DNA from: JBJYKD01 sp049310025
GTDB taxonomy: Bacteria; Bacillota; Thermosediminibacteria; Thermosediminibacterales; Tepidanaerobacteraceae
Direction: 5' to 3'
Length of the DNA stretch: 64,000 nt
Assembly (NCBI RefSeq): GCF_049310025.1
Contig: NZ_JBJYKD010000011.1
Location: 1-64,000 of the forward strand
Below, piece by piece: positions 8,875 through 16,422 of this stretch (positions are counted from its first letter, which is position 1; each line of letters opens with the position of its first letter). A model generated the notes under the pieces. That model saw only the letters and a list, made by a program, of their open reading frames with translations. It searched no databases and was not told where the DNA came from. Both the position numbers and the translations under genes were made by a program.

Positions 8875-9100
8875 AAATCCTGCCTCCCGAAAAAGGTATT
8901 AAGTTTTTTCTATTCTACAAATTTAGGATAATTCCTCCTTCGGGACTTGAGCAATAATTGACATTTCAGCATCAAAAATATTCTTTTTGCGGGCAATGAT
9001 AATTTACATCCAGGCACTTTACCGGCGCTCATTGCGCCCTGCCGTTTATTTTGCATGGTTTACCGGCAAAAATAAAATAGGCCCGGATATCCCGGAGCGA

Positions 9101-9832
9101 TTATAAGATGAGATCGGTCAGAGGCTGCCTGTGTTTTACGGCACCGTACACCCACTGTGTCAATGTAACTATGTCGAAGACCGGAAGGCCCACGGCCTTT
9201 TGCACCGCCGGCCTGAAAGGCGGCATGTTGGTGCACTCGAAGACAATGGCCCCCACATCGGGGTTTTCTTCCACCATGCACCGCGCCACACTCACCATCT
9301 CTTCTCTGACCCTGTTTGCATCCATGGTCTCACCGTTCTGCAGAAAAACCCTGGAGAATTCCTGTTTTTCTTCCATCCCGTAAACCACCAGGGGAATGTC
9401 AAAAATACCGGCGCCTTTGAAGTGGAGCGGAGTCAGGTGGGGTTTGCTGGCGGTCATAATCCCCACCTTTTTATTCCTCCCCAGCATCCTGTATATCAGC
9501 GGCACCTGGAGAAGGCTGGAGGTGAATACAGGCACGCGGACGGCACCCGCCAGCTCTTCCTGAAATATGGCGAGAAAACCGCAGCTGGTGGTAATGGCGG
9601 ACACTCCCTCCCGCTCCAGTTCCCTGGCAGCCTCTATGAAAGGGGCTATCAGGGCGGGGTCGGCATCCTTCACCACTCTCCGGGAGGTGGCGCCTTCCAC
9701 TTTTTTATACCTCACCGGAAAATCAAAGGTCAGCGCGTTTCCGATGTCCCCCGGTATTCTGGGAAATCGGGTGTCCAGCATGAGGATTCCTATGCTCTCA
9801 CCGTAATTGGTGGTTCCCCCTCTTACGATCAT
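9101..9832 (-). CDS. aspartate/glutamate/hydantoin racemase family protein
   Basis: A 243-residue protein of the Asp/Glu racemase superfamily. The two catalytic cysteine regions are visible: ITTSCGFLA (near residue 85) and FECTNMPPF (near residue 200), the arrangement of two-cysteine, cofactor-free racemases. The N-terminal GILMLDTRFPRIPGDIGN is typical of an uncharacterised branch of the family. It lies 80 bp downstream of the DAO flavoprotein gene of the five-subunit dehydrogenase and probably is the last gene of that operon, where it might invert the alpha-carbon of the amino-acid substrate; it could instead be an isomerase or decarboxylase of the same fold. The intergenic region 8875-9100 holds no recognisable gene. 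Confidence 0.8.
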   Translation of the reverse strand: MIVRGGTTNYGESIGILMLDTRFPRIPGDIGNALTFDFPVRYKKVEGATSRRVVKDADPALIAPFIEAARELEREGVSAITTSCGFLAIFQEELAGAVRVPVFTSSLLQVPLIYRMLGRNKKVGIMTASKPHLTPLHFKGAGIFDIPLVVYGMEEKQEFSRVFLQNGETMDANRVREEMVSVARCMVEENPDVGAIVFECTNMPPFRPAVQKAVGLPVFDIVTLTQWVYGAVKHRQPLTDLIL

Positions 9833-9912
9833 TTCAGACCTGCCCTTCCCAAAAGGAAAATGAAATTTTAATTATAAGTCTTCATGAGTTTTCAAACCCG
9901 GCGGTTAACCGC

Positions 9913-11094
9913 TTAATCGGCCTTCCAGCCTGCGAACCTCTCCAGGCTCAAAGGTCGTACGTCCATAAAGCTCTTCCCCTCCACCACCAGGTCGGAGATG
10001 ATTTTGCCTGTGACGGGAGAAAGGGCTATACCGTCGCCCTCGTGTCCGGCGGCCATTATAAACCCCTCCACCTCCCGGACCGGTCCCAGGATGGGCAGGC
10101 CGTCGGGGGTGTAGGGCCTGAGGCCGGCAAAGGACCTGATGGCGTGGATGCCTTTTAAAAGCGGGACGTGCCTTGTGGCGTGTCTTAGTATGGCCTTCAG
10201 CGCTTCGTGAGTGGTGTTTCTGTCGTATCCCGCAAATTCCCGGCACCCTCCTATCAGAAGGTTGCCACTTCTGGTCTGGCTGAGGGAAAGTCCCACACCC
10301 AGCCGGATCTCGGGGTCGTCGGAACCTTCAAGCATCCTGGGGTTGTACTTTGCGGCGATGTATCTCGCCGAGAGCACGTCCCCAGTGACAAACCCGGGCA
10401 CCGGCTCCGTAACTATTATCTGACCGCGCCGGGGCTTTATGGGCGCCGAAAGGCCCACCATTTTGCATATGGCGGGGGCGTAGACTCCGGCGGCGTTTAT
10501 CACCATACCCGTCTCTATCTCTTCGCTGCCCGCCACCACCGATTTCACCCTGCCGCCTTTCACCTTTATGTCCACCACCGGCGTGCCGGTGCGGATCTCC
10601 GCCCCCATCCTGCGGGCCGCCCGGGCGAAGGCGAAGCAGAGCTTCATGGGGTTTACATGGGCGTCCCGGGGGCTGTAGGTGGCTCCCATCAGGTGGGGTG
10701 AAAGGCCTTTCTGAAGCCTGGACGCTTCCTTAAAGTCCAGGAGCTCCACCTCAAGCCCTGCGGCCTTCTGCTTTTTTACGAACTCCCTCATGGCCTCCAG
10801 CTGCCGTCCGTCTTCGATGAGGATCATGCCCCCGGTGTTTTCGTATTCTATATCGCAGTCCAGTTCCTGTACAAGTTCCTCATAGAGTTCGGCGCTTTTC
10901 ATGGCAAGCTCCAGGTGTATGCCGGGGTTTTTGGATTGGAGGATGATGTCTATGTCACAGGCCCCGGAAGACCCGGAGGCCAGATCGTCTTTTTCCAAAA
11001 GGGTCACCTTTTTACCTTTTTTCGCGAGGTAATAGGCAACGGATGTGCCTATGACGCCCCCGCCTATCACGACTATCTCCGCGCTCTTTTTCAA
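9913..11094 (-). CDS. DAO-family flavoprotein subunit of dye-linked amino-acid dehydrogenase (PdhB/HcnC-like)
   Basis: A 393-residue FAD protein with IVVIGGGVIGTSVAYYLAKK at the N-terminus and FAGLRPYTPDGLPILG near the C-terminus. The start is the TTG at 11094, overlapping the stop of the BFD-like gene (TTGA) with GGAGGGAG upstream; the open frame extends back but into the neighbour. In Thermococcales the L-proline dehydrogenase complex is encoded as pdhA-pdhF-pdhX-pdhB, and the order here is the same with this gene in the pdhB place. It would carry the amino-acid oxidising site and pass electrons through the partner Fe-S and flavin subunits. Proline, hydroxyproline, sarcosine or an opine are all possible substrates. 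Confidence 0.86.
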   Translation of the reverse strand: MKKSAEIVVIGGGVIGTSVAYYLAKKGKKVTLLEKDDLASGSSGACDIDIILQSKNPGIHLELAMKSAELYEELVQELDCDIEYENTGGMILIEDGRQLEAMREFVKKQKAAGLEVELLDFKEASRLQKGLSPHLMGATYSPRDAHVNPMKLCFAFARAARRMGAEIRTGTPVVDIKVKGGRVKSVVAGSEEIETGMVINAAGVYAPAICKMVGLSAPIKPRRGQIIVTEPVPGFVTGDVLSARYIAAKYNPRMLEGSDDPEIRLGVGLSLSQTRSGNLLIGGCREFAGYDRNTTHEALKAILRHATRHVPLLKGIHAIRSFAGLRPYTPDGLPILGPVREVEGFIMAAGHEGDGIALSPVTGKIISDLVVEGKSFMDVRPLSLERFAGWKAD

Positions 11095-11354
11095 TCGTCT
11101 TCTCCCTCCACTATCTCGCCTATCTTTATGGCCCTGACCGGCGGCCTTGATGTGGGGGGGGTTATTTGTGAGGGATCTTTGACCTGTGAGAGCATCTGGG
11201 TGATGAGGCGGCGGCACGTCCTGCCCTGGCATAGACCCATTCCCGCCCGGGTCCTCCGCTTTATGCCGGAAAGGGTGGTGGCGCCGTCGGCGATGGCTTC
11301 CTCTATTTCCCTGCGGGTAACTTCTTCACACCGGCAGATGTATTCTTCTTTCAT
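11091..11354 (-). CDS. BFD-like [2Fe-2S]-binding small subunit (PdhX-like)
   Basis: An 87-residue protein with the bacterioferritin-associated-ferredoxin-like Fe-S motif: CRC near the N-terminus (residues 7-9) and GLCQGRTC around residues 40-47, four cysteines for a [2Fe-2S] cluster. Such domains sit at the C-terminus of opine-oxidase and HcnB-like subunits or, as in Thermococcus, form a separate small subunit. It is two bases from the ferredoxin gene upstream and overlaps the flavoprotein gene downstream, so it is translated as part of one operon. It likely bridges the two flavoprotein subunits. Confidence 0.85.
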   Translation of the reverse strand: MKEEYICRCEEVTRREIEEAIADGATTLSGIKRRTRAGMGLCQGRTCRRLITQMLSQVKDPSQITPPTSRPPVRAIKIGEIVEGEDD

Positions 11355-11356
11355 TT

Positions 11357-11866
11357 TTACGACCTCCCAACCCGCCTTATGCCGCGGACGATTTTGATGA
11401 ATTCCACGGGGACCTGGACCGTTATCACGGCGGTGGCGTCGTATTTTTTAGATTTTACCACCCTTAAAACAGCACCTCCGGTTACCACCCTTCCTTCCCG
11501 GTCCACGCATTCCACCATGTCGCCTTTTTCAGGCAGGGGGTGGTATTCGTAGGGGAAGCTGATTTCGGCTTTTTCCTTTGAGCCGTCCACGACAAATATG
11601 GCCAGGCCCGGGCAGGCGGCTATACACGTGCCGCAGCCCGTGCACTTCGTCTCATCCAATGCCGGCAGATTGGTGATGGGCTTCCCCACGGATATGGCTC
11701 CAAAGGGGCATGCTTCTTCGCACGGGTTGCAGGGGATTTCCTGGGCGCATTCTATGAAGGCCACGGGACCTTTTTTTATCCTTTCATCCGAAGGGACGCC
11801 GGGTATTCTTGAAAGTTCTTCTTCTGAAGGAAATCCCTGGTATATAACACCCTGTCTCTGTGTCAT
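11357..11866 (-). CDS. [4Fe-4S] ferredoxin-type electron-transfer subunit (PdhF-like)
   Basis: A 169-residue protein with two four-cysteine motifs: CNPCEEACP preceded by an extra Cys in FIECAQEIP (about residues 39-54), and CTGCGTCIAACPG (about 76-88), as in 2[4Fe-4S] ferredoxins. The C-terminal half is a beta-rich segment with VECVDREGRVVTGGAVLRVV that I do not recognise beyond its occurrence in this family. It overlaps the gene upstream by 4 bp (ATGA-type) and is spaced two bases from the BFD-like gene. It probably accepts electrons from the flavins of the dehydrogenase. Confidence 0.85.
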   Translation of the reverse strand: MTQRQGVIYQGFPSEEELSRIPGVPSDERIKKGPVAFIECAQEIPCNPCEEACPFGAISVGKPITNLPALDETKCTGCGTCIAACPGLAIFVVDGSKEKAEISFPYEYHPLPEKGDMVECVDREGRVVTGGAVLRVVKSKKYDATAVITVQVPVEFIKIVRGIRRVGRS

Positions 11867-12957
11867 GCCAATTTCCTCCTTGCGTTCAGCTGCTCAAGTT
11901 TTGCCCTGAATCTTGCTTCTCCAAAAGGGCCTGTCCTGAGGGCATCCAGGCGTTCCCATATTTCTCGTTTCAGTTCCAGCGCTCTTTTCCGGTCGCAGTA
12001 GCCCAGGCTCTCGGCGCAGGCCACCCCCGCGAGCCTCCCCTCTTCCATGGCGGAGGAGGCTTCTTCCACTCCCGTAATGTCTCCCGCCACGTAAATGCCG
12101 GGCACGGTGGTCTCCATGTTTCTGTCGTGGACGGGAACGTGACCTCCTAAAGCGGGGATGAAGGTGAATTCGCACCCCGCCATCCAGGCAAGTTCCGTCA
12201 ATGGAGAAAGACCCACGGCAAGGCATACGGTGTCGACCTTAAACTCTCTTTCGCTGCCTTCCACAGGCTTCCAGCTTTCGTCTAAACTTACGGTTACAAC
12301 CCCTTCCACCTTTTCTTCGCCCAGGACTTCTTTTATTGTGGTGGAGGTGTATATGGGGACCCCGGCACGCCTGATTTTGGCGGCGTGGACCCCGTAGCCG
12401 CCTATTTTGGGCGCAGCTTCAATCAAAGCTGCCACATCGGCCCCCGCCTGCATCAGCTGGTAAGAGACTATGAGGCCCACGTTGCCGGAGCCCACCATGA
12501 GGATTTTTTCACCGGGCAATACCCTGTGCACGTTTATCATGGTCTGGGCGGCTCCCGCTCCCATAACCCCCGGCAGCGTGCAGCCCGGGAAAGCCAGGGC
12601 GTTTTCTGAAGCTCCGGTGGCTATGACAATTTTTTTCGCCTTAAGGGTATGGTCCCTCCCGTCTTTTATATAAGCTATGAGCCTGTCTTCATATATGCCG
12701 TATACCGAGGCGGAAAGCAGGACTTCGACTCCCAGCTTCCCTGCTTCCTGCAGCAGCTTTTCTCCAATGCGAAATCCCCGAATGCCGGCCTGGTGTTCTC
12801 TTGAACCGAAGAATTTGTGGATTTGCTTGAAAAGCTGGCCTCCGGGCTTTAAGTTTTCGTCGAGAACGGTAACCCGGGCGCCGGCCCTTGCGGCTTCCAC
12901 CGCGCAGGAAAGGCCTGCGGGCCCTGCACCGATGACGGCTATTTCGGTGGTCTTCAT
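11863..12957 (-). CDS. NAD(P)/FAD-dependent oxidoreductase subunit (HcnB/PdhA-like)
   Basis: A 364-residue pyridine-nucleotide-disulfide-oxidoreductase-fold subunit: FAD motif IAVIGAGPAGLSCAVEAARAG at the N-terminus, ATGASENALAFPG in the middle, a second GxGxxG (MVGSGNVGLIVSYQL) and the FAD-closing segment GIYVAGDITGVEEASSAMEEG. The family (hydrogen cyanide synthase HcnB, opine oxidase OoxA, proline dehydrogenase PdhA) works as the second flavoprotein of a heteromeric dehydrogenase. Here it lacks both the N-terminal [2Fe-2S] domain and the C-terminal BFD domain seen in fused members, and both are encoded as separate neighbouring genes. It overlaps the genes on either side by 4 bp, a sign of translational coupling. 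Confidence 0.87.
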   Translation of the reverse strand: MKTTEIAVIGAGPAGLSCAVEAARAGARVTVLDENLKPGGQLFKQIHKFFGSREHQAGIRGFRIGEKLLQEAGKLGVEVLLSASVYGIYEDRLIAYIKDGRDHTLKAKKIVIATGASENALAFPGCTLPGVMGAGAAQTMINVHRVLPGEKILMVGSGNVGLIVSYQLMQAGADVAALIEAAPKIGGYGVHAAKIRRAGVPIYTSTTIKEVLGEEKVEGVVTVSLDESWKPVEGSEREFKVDTVCLAVGLSPLTELAWMAGCEFTFIPALGGHVPVHDRNMETTVPGIYVAGDITGVEEASSAMEEGRLAGVACAESLGYCDRKRALELKREIWERLDALRTGPFGEARFRAKLEQLNARRKLA

Positions 12958-13271
12958 TTTTCCTTACCCCACTTCCCAAGCCCTTTTTGAGTGCTTATTA
13001 CCATCCCGTCGCGCACCGGGGTGACGCAGGTCCTGACGTTGGGGACGCCGTCCACGGTCATGACGCAGTCGGTACACCGTCCGATGGCGCAGAATATGCC
13101 CCGCGGCTTATGGTATTTCGGGGTTTCCCGGAATTTTTTTATCCCCGCCGCAAGAAGGGCCGCCGCTATGGGCTCGCCTTCAATGGCGGGAACTTCCCTT
13201 CCATCCACTATTATGGTGGCGTCGGGTTTTCTGGTTTCATCGCCGAGAACGGGATGATGCCATACGCGCAA
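12954..13271 (-). CDS. [2Fe-2S]-binding subunit (HcnA-like)
   Basis: A 105-residue protein of the HcnA/SoxA N-terminal type: TIIVDGREVPAIEGEPIAAALLAAG, then RGIFCAIGRCTDCVMTVDG and VRTCVTPV, giving a plant-ferredoxin-like Cys set for one [2Fe-2S] cluster. The start is TTG at 13271 with GGAGGGAG seven bases upstream. It is the first gene of the five-gene dehydrogenase operon and overlaps the next by 4 bp. In Thermococcus PdhA and in many opine oxidases this domain is fused to the NAD/FAD subunit; here it stands alone. Confidence 0.86.
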   Translation of the reverse strand: MRVWHHPVLGDETRKPDATIIVDGREVPAIEGEPIAAALLAAGIKKFRETPKYHKPRGIFCAIGRCTDCVMTVDGVPNVRTCVTPVRDGMVISTQKGLGKWGKEK

Positions 13272-13351
13272 TTTGCTCCCTCCAATTCTGCTCCGTTAAT
13301 ATACAATACAGCTCATACAAAAATCATACCAGCTCCGGCCCCTTACAAAAC

Positions 13352-13367
13352 CGCATGCGGGATACCA
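13352..13367 (-). promoter_or_regulatory. candidate sigma-54 promoter of the five-gene dehydrogenase operon
   Basis: On the minus strand TGGTATCCCGCATGCG keeps the GG-N10-GC spacing and most of the -24/-12 consensus but has mismatches at the C of TGGCA and one T of TTGC. It lies about 80 bp before the TTG start at 13271. The same kind of element in near-consensus form precedes the paralogous flavoprotein gene, which supports the call. Confidence 0.6.
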
Positions 13368-13566
13368 GGTTTTATAAAAAATAGAACCGGCTGTTCCCCA
13401 ATGTAACCGGTATCATTTAAATTTCTGTTCGGTTAAAATCGCTTTGAACGCGCCGGGTGGCGATTTGAATAAAATAAAAGTGGCAATTCTCGCCGCAGGC
13501 ATGGATTTTATAAATTTTAAAAATCGATTTCTTAATTTTAGAATTTGGTGTGATTTTTTACGGTGT

Positions 13567-13698
13567 TTATAGGGTTACAATATTTGAATCCAGGGCCGAA
13601 TCGTCAGCCATCTTCTGGAGAGGCAGGGCTATCTCTTCAGGCATTCCCTTCCTATAAGGGCGGTCTTCAAATATCCGAATTCTTGGTTCCTTTATCAT
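13567..13698 (-). CDS. possible 43-residue protein or gene remnant, unknown
   Basis: A 43-codon ATG frame with a plausible AAAGGA ribosome site nine bases upstream, in the 730-bp stretch between the dehydrogenase operon and blaI. The product is charged (begins MIKEPRIRIFEDRPYRKGMP) and does not match a family I know. It could be a small real gene or the tail of a lost one. The rest of 13272-14000 holds only the candidate sigma-54 promoter and the blaI promoter/operators. Confidence 0.3.
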   Translation of the reverse strand: MIKEPRIRIFEDRPYRKGMPEEIALPLQKMADDSALDSNIVTL

Positions 13699-13927
13699 CC
13701 AAGTCCTTTCCGGTGAAATTCGGCCTTGCTTAAATATTCAAAAATATTCAAAAACCGGCACTTTGATTATTCTGTCGGGTTTGGCCTCTTAATAAGAATT
13801 TATCGAGCTTTGCCGTCTTCGACAGCCGCCGCTCTCAATCCCCTGCCCTGCCCGGCGGCGCCTTGCGGCCTGGCTGCTGAAAAAGACCCCTGCAGGGTAC
13901 TGGCAGGAGATTCCATTCATTCAGTCA

Positions 13928-13956
13928 TTGACAAAAATGGATTACAATTGTAATAT
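13928..13956 (+). promoter_or_regulatory. sigma-A promoter of blaI-blaR1
   Basis: TTGACA (13928-13933), a 17-bp spacer, then TAATAT (13951-13956) as the -10 element, followed about 45 bp later by the blaI start with a GGAGGTG ribosome site. The first BlaI operator covers the spacer and the -10 element. Confidence 0.7.
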
Positions 13957-13978
13957 AAAAATAAACTTACAATTGTAA
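13941..13978 (+). promoter_or_regulatory. two BlaI/MecI-type operators
   Basis: Two copies of the palindrome TTACAATTGTAA, at 13942-13953 (extended to ATTACAATTGTAAT) and 13967-13978, centre to centre 25 bp. The core TACA-N2-TGTA is the recognised BlaI/MecI half-site arrangement. One copy overlaps the -10 element and the other covers the region just after the expected transcription start, so binding would block the promoter: classic autorepression by the BlaI encoded 22 bp further on. Confidence 0.85.
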
Positions 13979-14000
13979 TCTATACGGAGGTGTTGATCAT

Positions 14001-14375
14001 ATGAAAACATTTCCGCAGATATCCGAAGCCGAGCTGGAGGTTATGAAGGTCCTGTGGGATTTGAATTGCGCCACCAGTTCGCAGATTGCAGACAGATTGA
14101 TAAAAGTTAAAAAATGGAAGCCCAAAACCGTGCAGACCCTTATCAACCGGCTGGTCGCCAAGGGGGCCGTAAAAGCGGAAAAAAAATCAGGCAAAGCCTT
14201 CTTGTATTCACCCCTTATCGGCGAAAGCGAATTTAAGGCTCATGCCAGCAGTTCTTTTCTGCAAAAAGTATTTGACGGCTCCCTGAGCCTGATGATAGCA
14301 AGTTTTATTAAGGAAAAGAAATTGTCAAAACGGGAAATCGAAGACCTTAAAAAAATTCTGGAGGAGGACGTCTGA
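14001..14375 (+). CDS. blaI: BlaI/MecI/CopY family transcriptional repressor
   Basis: A 124-residue winged-helix repressor: ISEAELEVMKVLWDLNCATS, then KWKPKTVQTLINRLVAKGAVKAEKKSGKAFLYSPLI and a C-terminal dimerisation helix (SKREIEDLKKILEE). Family members bind TACA/TGTA palindromes and are cleaved by the partner M56 membrane protease when the inducer is sensed. The gene is transcribed against the general direction of the region. Two matching operators lie in its own promoter. It is followed after 2 bp by its protease partner. Confidence 0.93.
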   Translation: MKTFPQISEAELEVMKVLWDLNCATSSQIADRLIKVKKWKPKTVQTLINRLVAKGAVKAEKKSGKAFLYSPLIGESEFKAHASSSFLQKVFDGSLSLMIASFIKEKKLSKREIEDLKKILEEDV

Positions 14376-14377
14376 AC

Positions 14378-16243
14378 ATGGAGGAGATTTTTAACACCGT
14401 TCTCACAACTTCCTTTCATGCTTCCATTGTGGGGCTTGTAATTGTACTTGTGAAAAGGATATTAAAAAACAAAATCAACCCCGGATGGCATTACTTAATA
14501 TGGGCTGTGCTCATACTGAAACTCCTCATCCCTTTCGCTCCTCCATCCCCGGCGAGCATTTTTAATGCCGTTTCGGTAGCAACGCAAAATGTGGATTTTG
14601 CCGGGCCCTACATAAAAGACCACCGTGAACCTCCGGCCATTACCGGCAAGGGCAAACTGCCTAATAATGCTGCGGTGAATAAAACTATAAATATAAACGC
14701 CGGTTTTTTTGAAAAGGCTAAAAGGTTAGCGGCTTATATATGGATAAGCGTCTTTGTTCTTTCGACGGCATTTGTCATTTACACAAATTTTGCATTTCGC
14801 GGGAAACTCAAAAAGAGAAAAAAAGCTGCTCCGGAATGGATATATAAGATTTTGGAAAAATGTAAACAAAAGATGGGAGTAAAGAGCGAAATTGAAATTA
14901 TCGTTCAGGACATAATAAATACTCCTTCCCTTTTTGGAATATTTAAACCCACGCTCATGATTTCTCCTGCAGTTTTAAACCTTAAAAAAGAAAATATGTC
15001 GTACATTATCCTGCACGAACTTGCTCACCTGAAGCGAAGGGACATAATGGCAAACTATCTTCTGCTTTTGTTACAGATGATGCACTGGTTCAACCCATTG
15101 ATATGGTGGTTATTTAAAATAATCCGTCAGGATATGGAAATGGCCGCCGATGAGACGGTGCTGGTTTTGCTGGAAAGCTCGGAAAGAAAAGAATATGGAA
15201 GGACGCTCATTTCCGTTCTGGAAAGTTTTAAGGCGCAAAAACCATCCTTAAAGCTTGTGGGCATGGTGGATGATGCGGGAAATATTGAAAGGAGGCTGAA
15301 GATGATTAAAATGGCTGATTTATTCAAATATAAGCGCCGTTTATTCGTAATTACAGGCGCGATGTGCTTTGCAATACTCAGTTTCATACTTTTAACAAAT
15401 CCCATGGCCAAAAATTCCTTACAGATAGGGAGTTATACTCTGGAAATTCCCGATGATTTCAGGGTAAAAACCGACACCCCGGGTTTAATTACTCAAAAAA
15501 ATACAATCTTTAAATTTACCACCGCCACCAAAATTATATCGTTTAATGAACTTGAATTTGAAAAAAACAATGTCACCGTGGGCGGTGTACAAATAATAAG
15601 CTACGAGCCCGGACAAATGCTTTTTTTGCCCAATCACTCCGAGGTAAAAAGCCGGCAAGAAATCAAGGGGTTAATTACAAAAGCCGTTCTGGTAAATCTC
15701 GATATGACCCAGCCGGCGGCATCGAAAGATGCGTCCGTAAAAAATGAAAACCATCTGTATTTGATATTTGAAAAAGATGGAATCGCTTACGACATTTACG
15801 CCGACTCAAAATACGTCCACCAAACCCAGCTTATAAAAATTGCAAAAAGCTTCAGGCCGAGCGACAATTCGGGAGCCCTCAGGGCCGTGGAACACTTCGG
15901 AAGAAATCTGAAGAAGGTGGATAAACTGGCTCCAGAAGAAGTATGCAGAGAGCAGATAAGAGAAAACTACGGTGCGTATGTAGCACCGTCCCTGCTGGCC
16001 GAATGGATAAAAGATCCTTCGAAGGCCCCGGGCAGATATGTTTCCAGTCCCTGGCCGGATAGAATCCAAATAAAAGATATAGTAAAAATCAACAGGAATA
16101 AATATATGGTGGATGGTGACATTGTGGAAATAACCAGCGTCCCCGATGAGGCATGGAAGACCGGAATAACCCTTACGGTTGAAAGATCCGGAAAAGATTG
16201 GTTTATTACCGGTTGGACTACTTCAAAAGGATTTGGGCGGTAA
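14378..16243 (+). CDS. M56 family (BlaR1/MecR1-type) membrane metalloprotease without penicillin-binding domain
   Basis: A 621-residue membrane protein: N-terminal transmembrane helices (VGLVIVLVKRIL; HYLIWAVLILKLLIPF), a cytoplasmic M56 protease domain with the zinc motif HELAHLKRRD (H213, E214, H217) and downstream glutamate in MAADETVL, a further helix (FVITGAMCFAILSFILL, about 325-341), then a 280-residue extracellular region. In BlaR1 that outer region is a class-D beta-lactamase-like sensor with an SxxK serine; here I find no SxxK/SxN/KTG set. Instead there is a beta-rich segment and a C-terminal part with YVSSPWPDRIQI and WFITGWT. So the signal sensed is unlikely to be a beta-lactam. 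Confidence 0.85.
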   Translation: MEEIFNTVLTTSFHASIVGLVIVLVKRILKNKINPGWHYLIWAVLILKLLIPFAPPSPASIFNAVSVATQNVDFAGPYIKDHREPPAITGKGKLPNNAAVNKTININAGFFEKAKRLAAYIWISVFVLSTAFVIYTNFAFRGKLKKRKKAAPEWIYKILEKCKQKMGVKSEIEIIVQDIINTPSLFGIFKPTLMISPAVLNLKKENMSYIILHELAHLKRRDIMANYLLLLLQMMHWFNPLIWWLFKIIRQDMEMAADETVLVLLESSERKEYGRTLISVLESFKAQKPSLKLVGMVDDAGNIERRLKMIKMADLFKYKRRLFVITGAMCFAILSFILLTNPMAKNSLQIGSYTLEIPDDFRVKTDTPGLITQKNTIFKFTTATKIISFNELEFEKNNVTVGGVQIISYEPGQMLFLPNHSEVKSRQEIKGLITKAVLVNLDMTQPAASKDASVKNENHLYLIFEKDGIAYDIYADSKYVHQTQLIKIAKSFRPSDNSGALRAVEHFGRNLKKVDKLAPEEVCREQIRENYGAYVAPSLLAEWIKDPSKAPGRYVSSPWPDRIQIKDIVKINRNKYMVDGDIVEITSVPDEAWKTGITLTVERSGKDWFITGWTTSKGFGR

Positions 16244-16422
16244 AAACTTGGAACCGGGGAGCTTATTGCCTTACATTTCGATACCTTTGAATCCATAACA
16301 CAATATTTTTTGGAAGAATTTTCTTAAAAAAACTTTTTCCATAAATATCTCAATTGGTAAAAAATGGGGATTATAGAGGCCGCATTCCTCCACCATGGTA
16401 TTCTATTAGAGGACGAGATTAT

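Noticed and set aside
9131..9871. 246-codon open frame opposite the racemase-family gene
   Set aside because: No recognisable domain; the minus-strand product carries the two conserved cysteine motifs.
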